64,000 nt of DNA from Actinocatenispora thailandica (lineage in GTDB: Bacteria > Actinomycetota > Actinomycetes > Mycobacteriales > Micromonosporaceae). The DNA lies in the NCBI RefSeq assembly GCF_016865425.1, contig NZ_AP023355.1, forward strand, positions 6,260,198 to 6,324,197, written 5' to 3'. Under the pieces are notes generated by a model. The model saw only the letters and a program-made list of their open reading frames with translations. It was not told the origin of the DNA and did no database searches. Below, piece by piece: positions 63,317 through 64,000 of this stretch; positions within the stretch are counted from its first letter, which is position 1, and each line of letters starts with the position of its first letter. Made by a program: the position numbers and the translations under genes.

Positions 63317-63624
63317 AACGCGCCTCCTCGGTGCGTCTTTTCGGGGGGTGTTCCCGGCGAACCAGCCGACGTGCCTGGTGGTTGGTTCGCCGAGATGCCT
63401 GGTTGTGTAACACGGATCGGTACGCTTTGGGCAGACCCGCACGCACCGCCGCCGCCGACTCGCGGTGCGCAGTCGTCACCCGCGTACCGCCATCGGCGAC
63501 TCACCGCACGCAGTGCGCGTCGAACCGGCCCGGTTCGGTGACATGAAAACCGTCACTTTGCATTTGCGTTAATTACTCGTTTTGCCGATGCCACGCAAGG
63601 TGCGGACAGTAATACGGTGGGGGC
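63317..63624. promoter_or_regulatory. Divergent non-coding region, AT-rich near 63545-63580
   Basis: 308 bp between two divergent genes. The segment TTTGCATTTGCGTTAATTAC (63557-63576) is the most AT-rich in the area and probably contains promoter elements for the rightward gene, with TAATAC at 63611-63616 a weak -10 candidate. No operator was recognised. Confidence 0.4.
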
Positions 63625-64000
63625 ATGCGGGTGGTTGTGGCTGGCGGGCACGGGAAGATCGCACTCCGACTGACGCGCCAACTGGTGGCGCGTTCCGACG
63701 CCGTGGTGAGCCTGATCCGGAATCCGGATCAGGCCGACGAGCTTCGCGAGCTGGGCGCCGAGCCGATCGTGGTGGATCTGGAGTCGGCCACGGCCGAGGA
63801 GGTGGCCGAGCAGGTCAAGTACGCCGACGCGGTGGTGTTCGCGGCCGGCGCCGGGCCGGGCAGCGGGATCGAGCGCAAGCGGACGATGGACCGGGACGGC
63901 GCGATCCTGCTGGCCGACGCGGCCCGGCTGGCCGGCGTCCAGCGCTACCTGTTGGTGTCCTCGATGGGTGCCGGCGCACCGGCCCGGCCGGGCACCGACC
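63625..64000 (+). CDS. NAD(P)-binding SDR-type protein (3' truncated by window)
   Basis: The visible 125 residues start RVVVAGGHGKIALRLTRQLV, a Rossmann GxxGxxxxxL motif, followed by VSLIRNPDQADELRELGAEP and VVDLESATAEEVAEQV, the pattern of atypical short-chain dehydrogenases of the NAD(P)H-binding (YwnB/NmrA-like) group. VFAAGAGPGSG and RYLLVSSMGAG continue the fold. ATG 63625 has GGTGGGGG upstream. The catalytic or sensor function cannot be told without the rest. Confidence 0.88.
   Translation, partial: MRVVVAGGHGKIALRLTRQLVARSDAVVSLIRNPDQADELRELGAEPIVVDLESATAEEVAEQVKYADAVVFAAGAGPGSGIERKRTMDRDGAILLADAARLAGVQRYLLVSSMGAGAPARPGTD

Overview
The window is very GC-rich (roughly 70% or more) with GTG starts, 4-bp stop/start overlaps and near-gapless coding. 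It carries a rex-hemA-hemC-hemD-hemB block, an ESX-type type VII secretion system (T7SS), mycosins, SpoIIE-type phosphatases and a Ser/Thr kinase. This points to a filamentous actinobacterium, most likely of the Micromonosporaceae; the genus is an inference. No rRNA, tRNA, CRISPR array or intact transposase was seen.

Layout. 1-6.7 kb: the end of a hydrolase gene, a small orphan gene, then leftward heme genes headed by the redox repressor Rex. A Rex-box-like palindrome lies inside a plausible promoter at 6612-6641. 7-11.3 kb: rightward two-component pair, NhaA antiporter and epoxide-hydrolase-like enzyme. 11.4-28.9 kb: an accessory T7SS/polymorphic-toxin island. It holds SseB-like proteins with shared C-terminal modules, a mycosin, a WXG100-like protein with a YbaB-like partner, a SUKH immunity protein fused to a decayed nuclease domain, and a giant toxin gene (20985-27870). 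The toxin gene is broken by two apparent single-base deletions in short homopolymers. 29-46.9 kb: the core ESX locus: mycosin, effector and esx genes, eccC, eccD, a Pro-rich protein with eccE, eccB, a second effector module, and another mycosin. 47-61 kb: signalling genes: an ANTAR/GAF/PAS/SpoIIE phosphatase, a Ser/Thr kinase with an extracellular CBM2-like domain, a PAP2 phosphatase, a DUF4097-like lipoprotein, a response regulator, a soluble hybrid kinase with about nine HAMP units, and a HATPase-GAF-SpoIIE phosphatase. 61-64 kb: a fourth mycosin, a small membrane protein and the start of an NAD(P)-binding protein.

How the genes work together. EccB, EccC, EccD and EccE plus mycosins would form the secretion channel for WXG100 proteins and for the two effectors that share a C-terminal WLTEDE..WGG motif. 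The large toxin has a T7SS-type N-terminus, so it is a candidate substrate. Its reconstructed C-terminal half carries, in order, a RelA/SpoT-like pyrophosphokinase domain, a C80/CPD-like cysteine-protease domain and a WHH-type HNH nuclease. The SUKH protein directly downstream is the likely immunity factor. This multi-warhead toxin with its nuclease-decoy/SUKH partner is the most novel-looking system here.

Several intergenic regions, often starting at a stop codon, carry unrelated 18-25 bp tandem repeats. A MITE-like element lies at 53.3-53.5 kb. Functions are read from motifs by eye; no database search was run.
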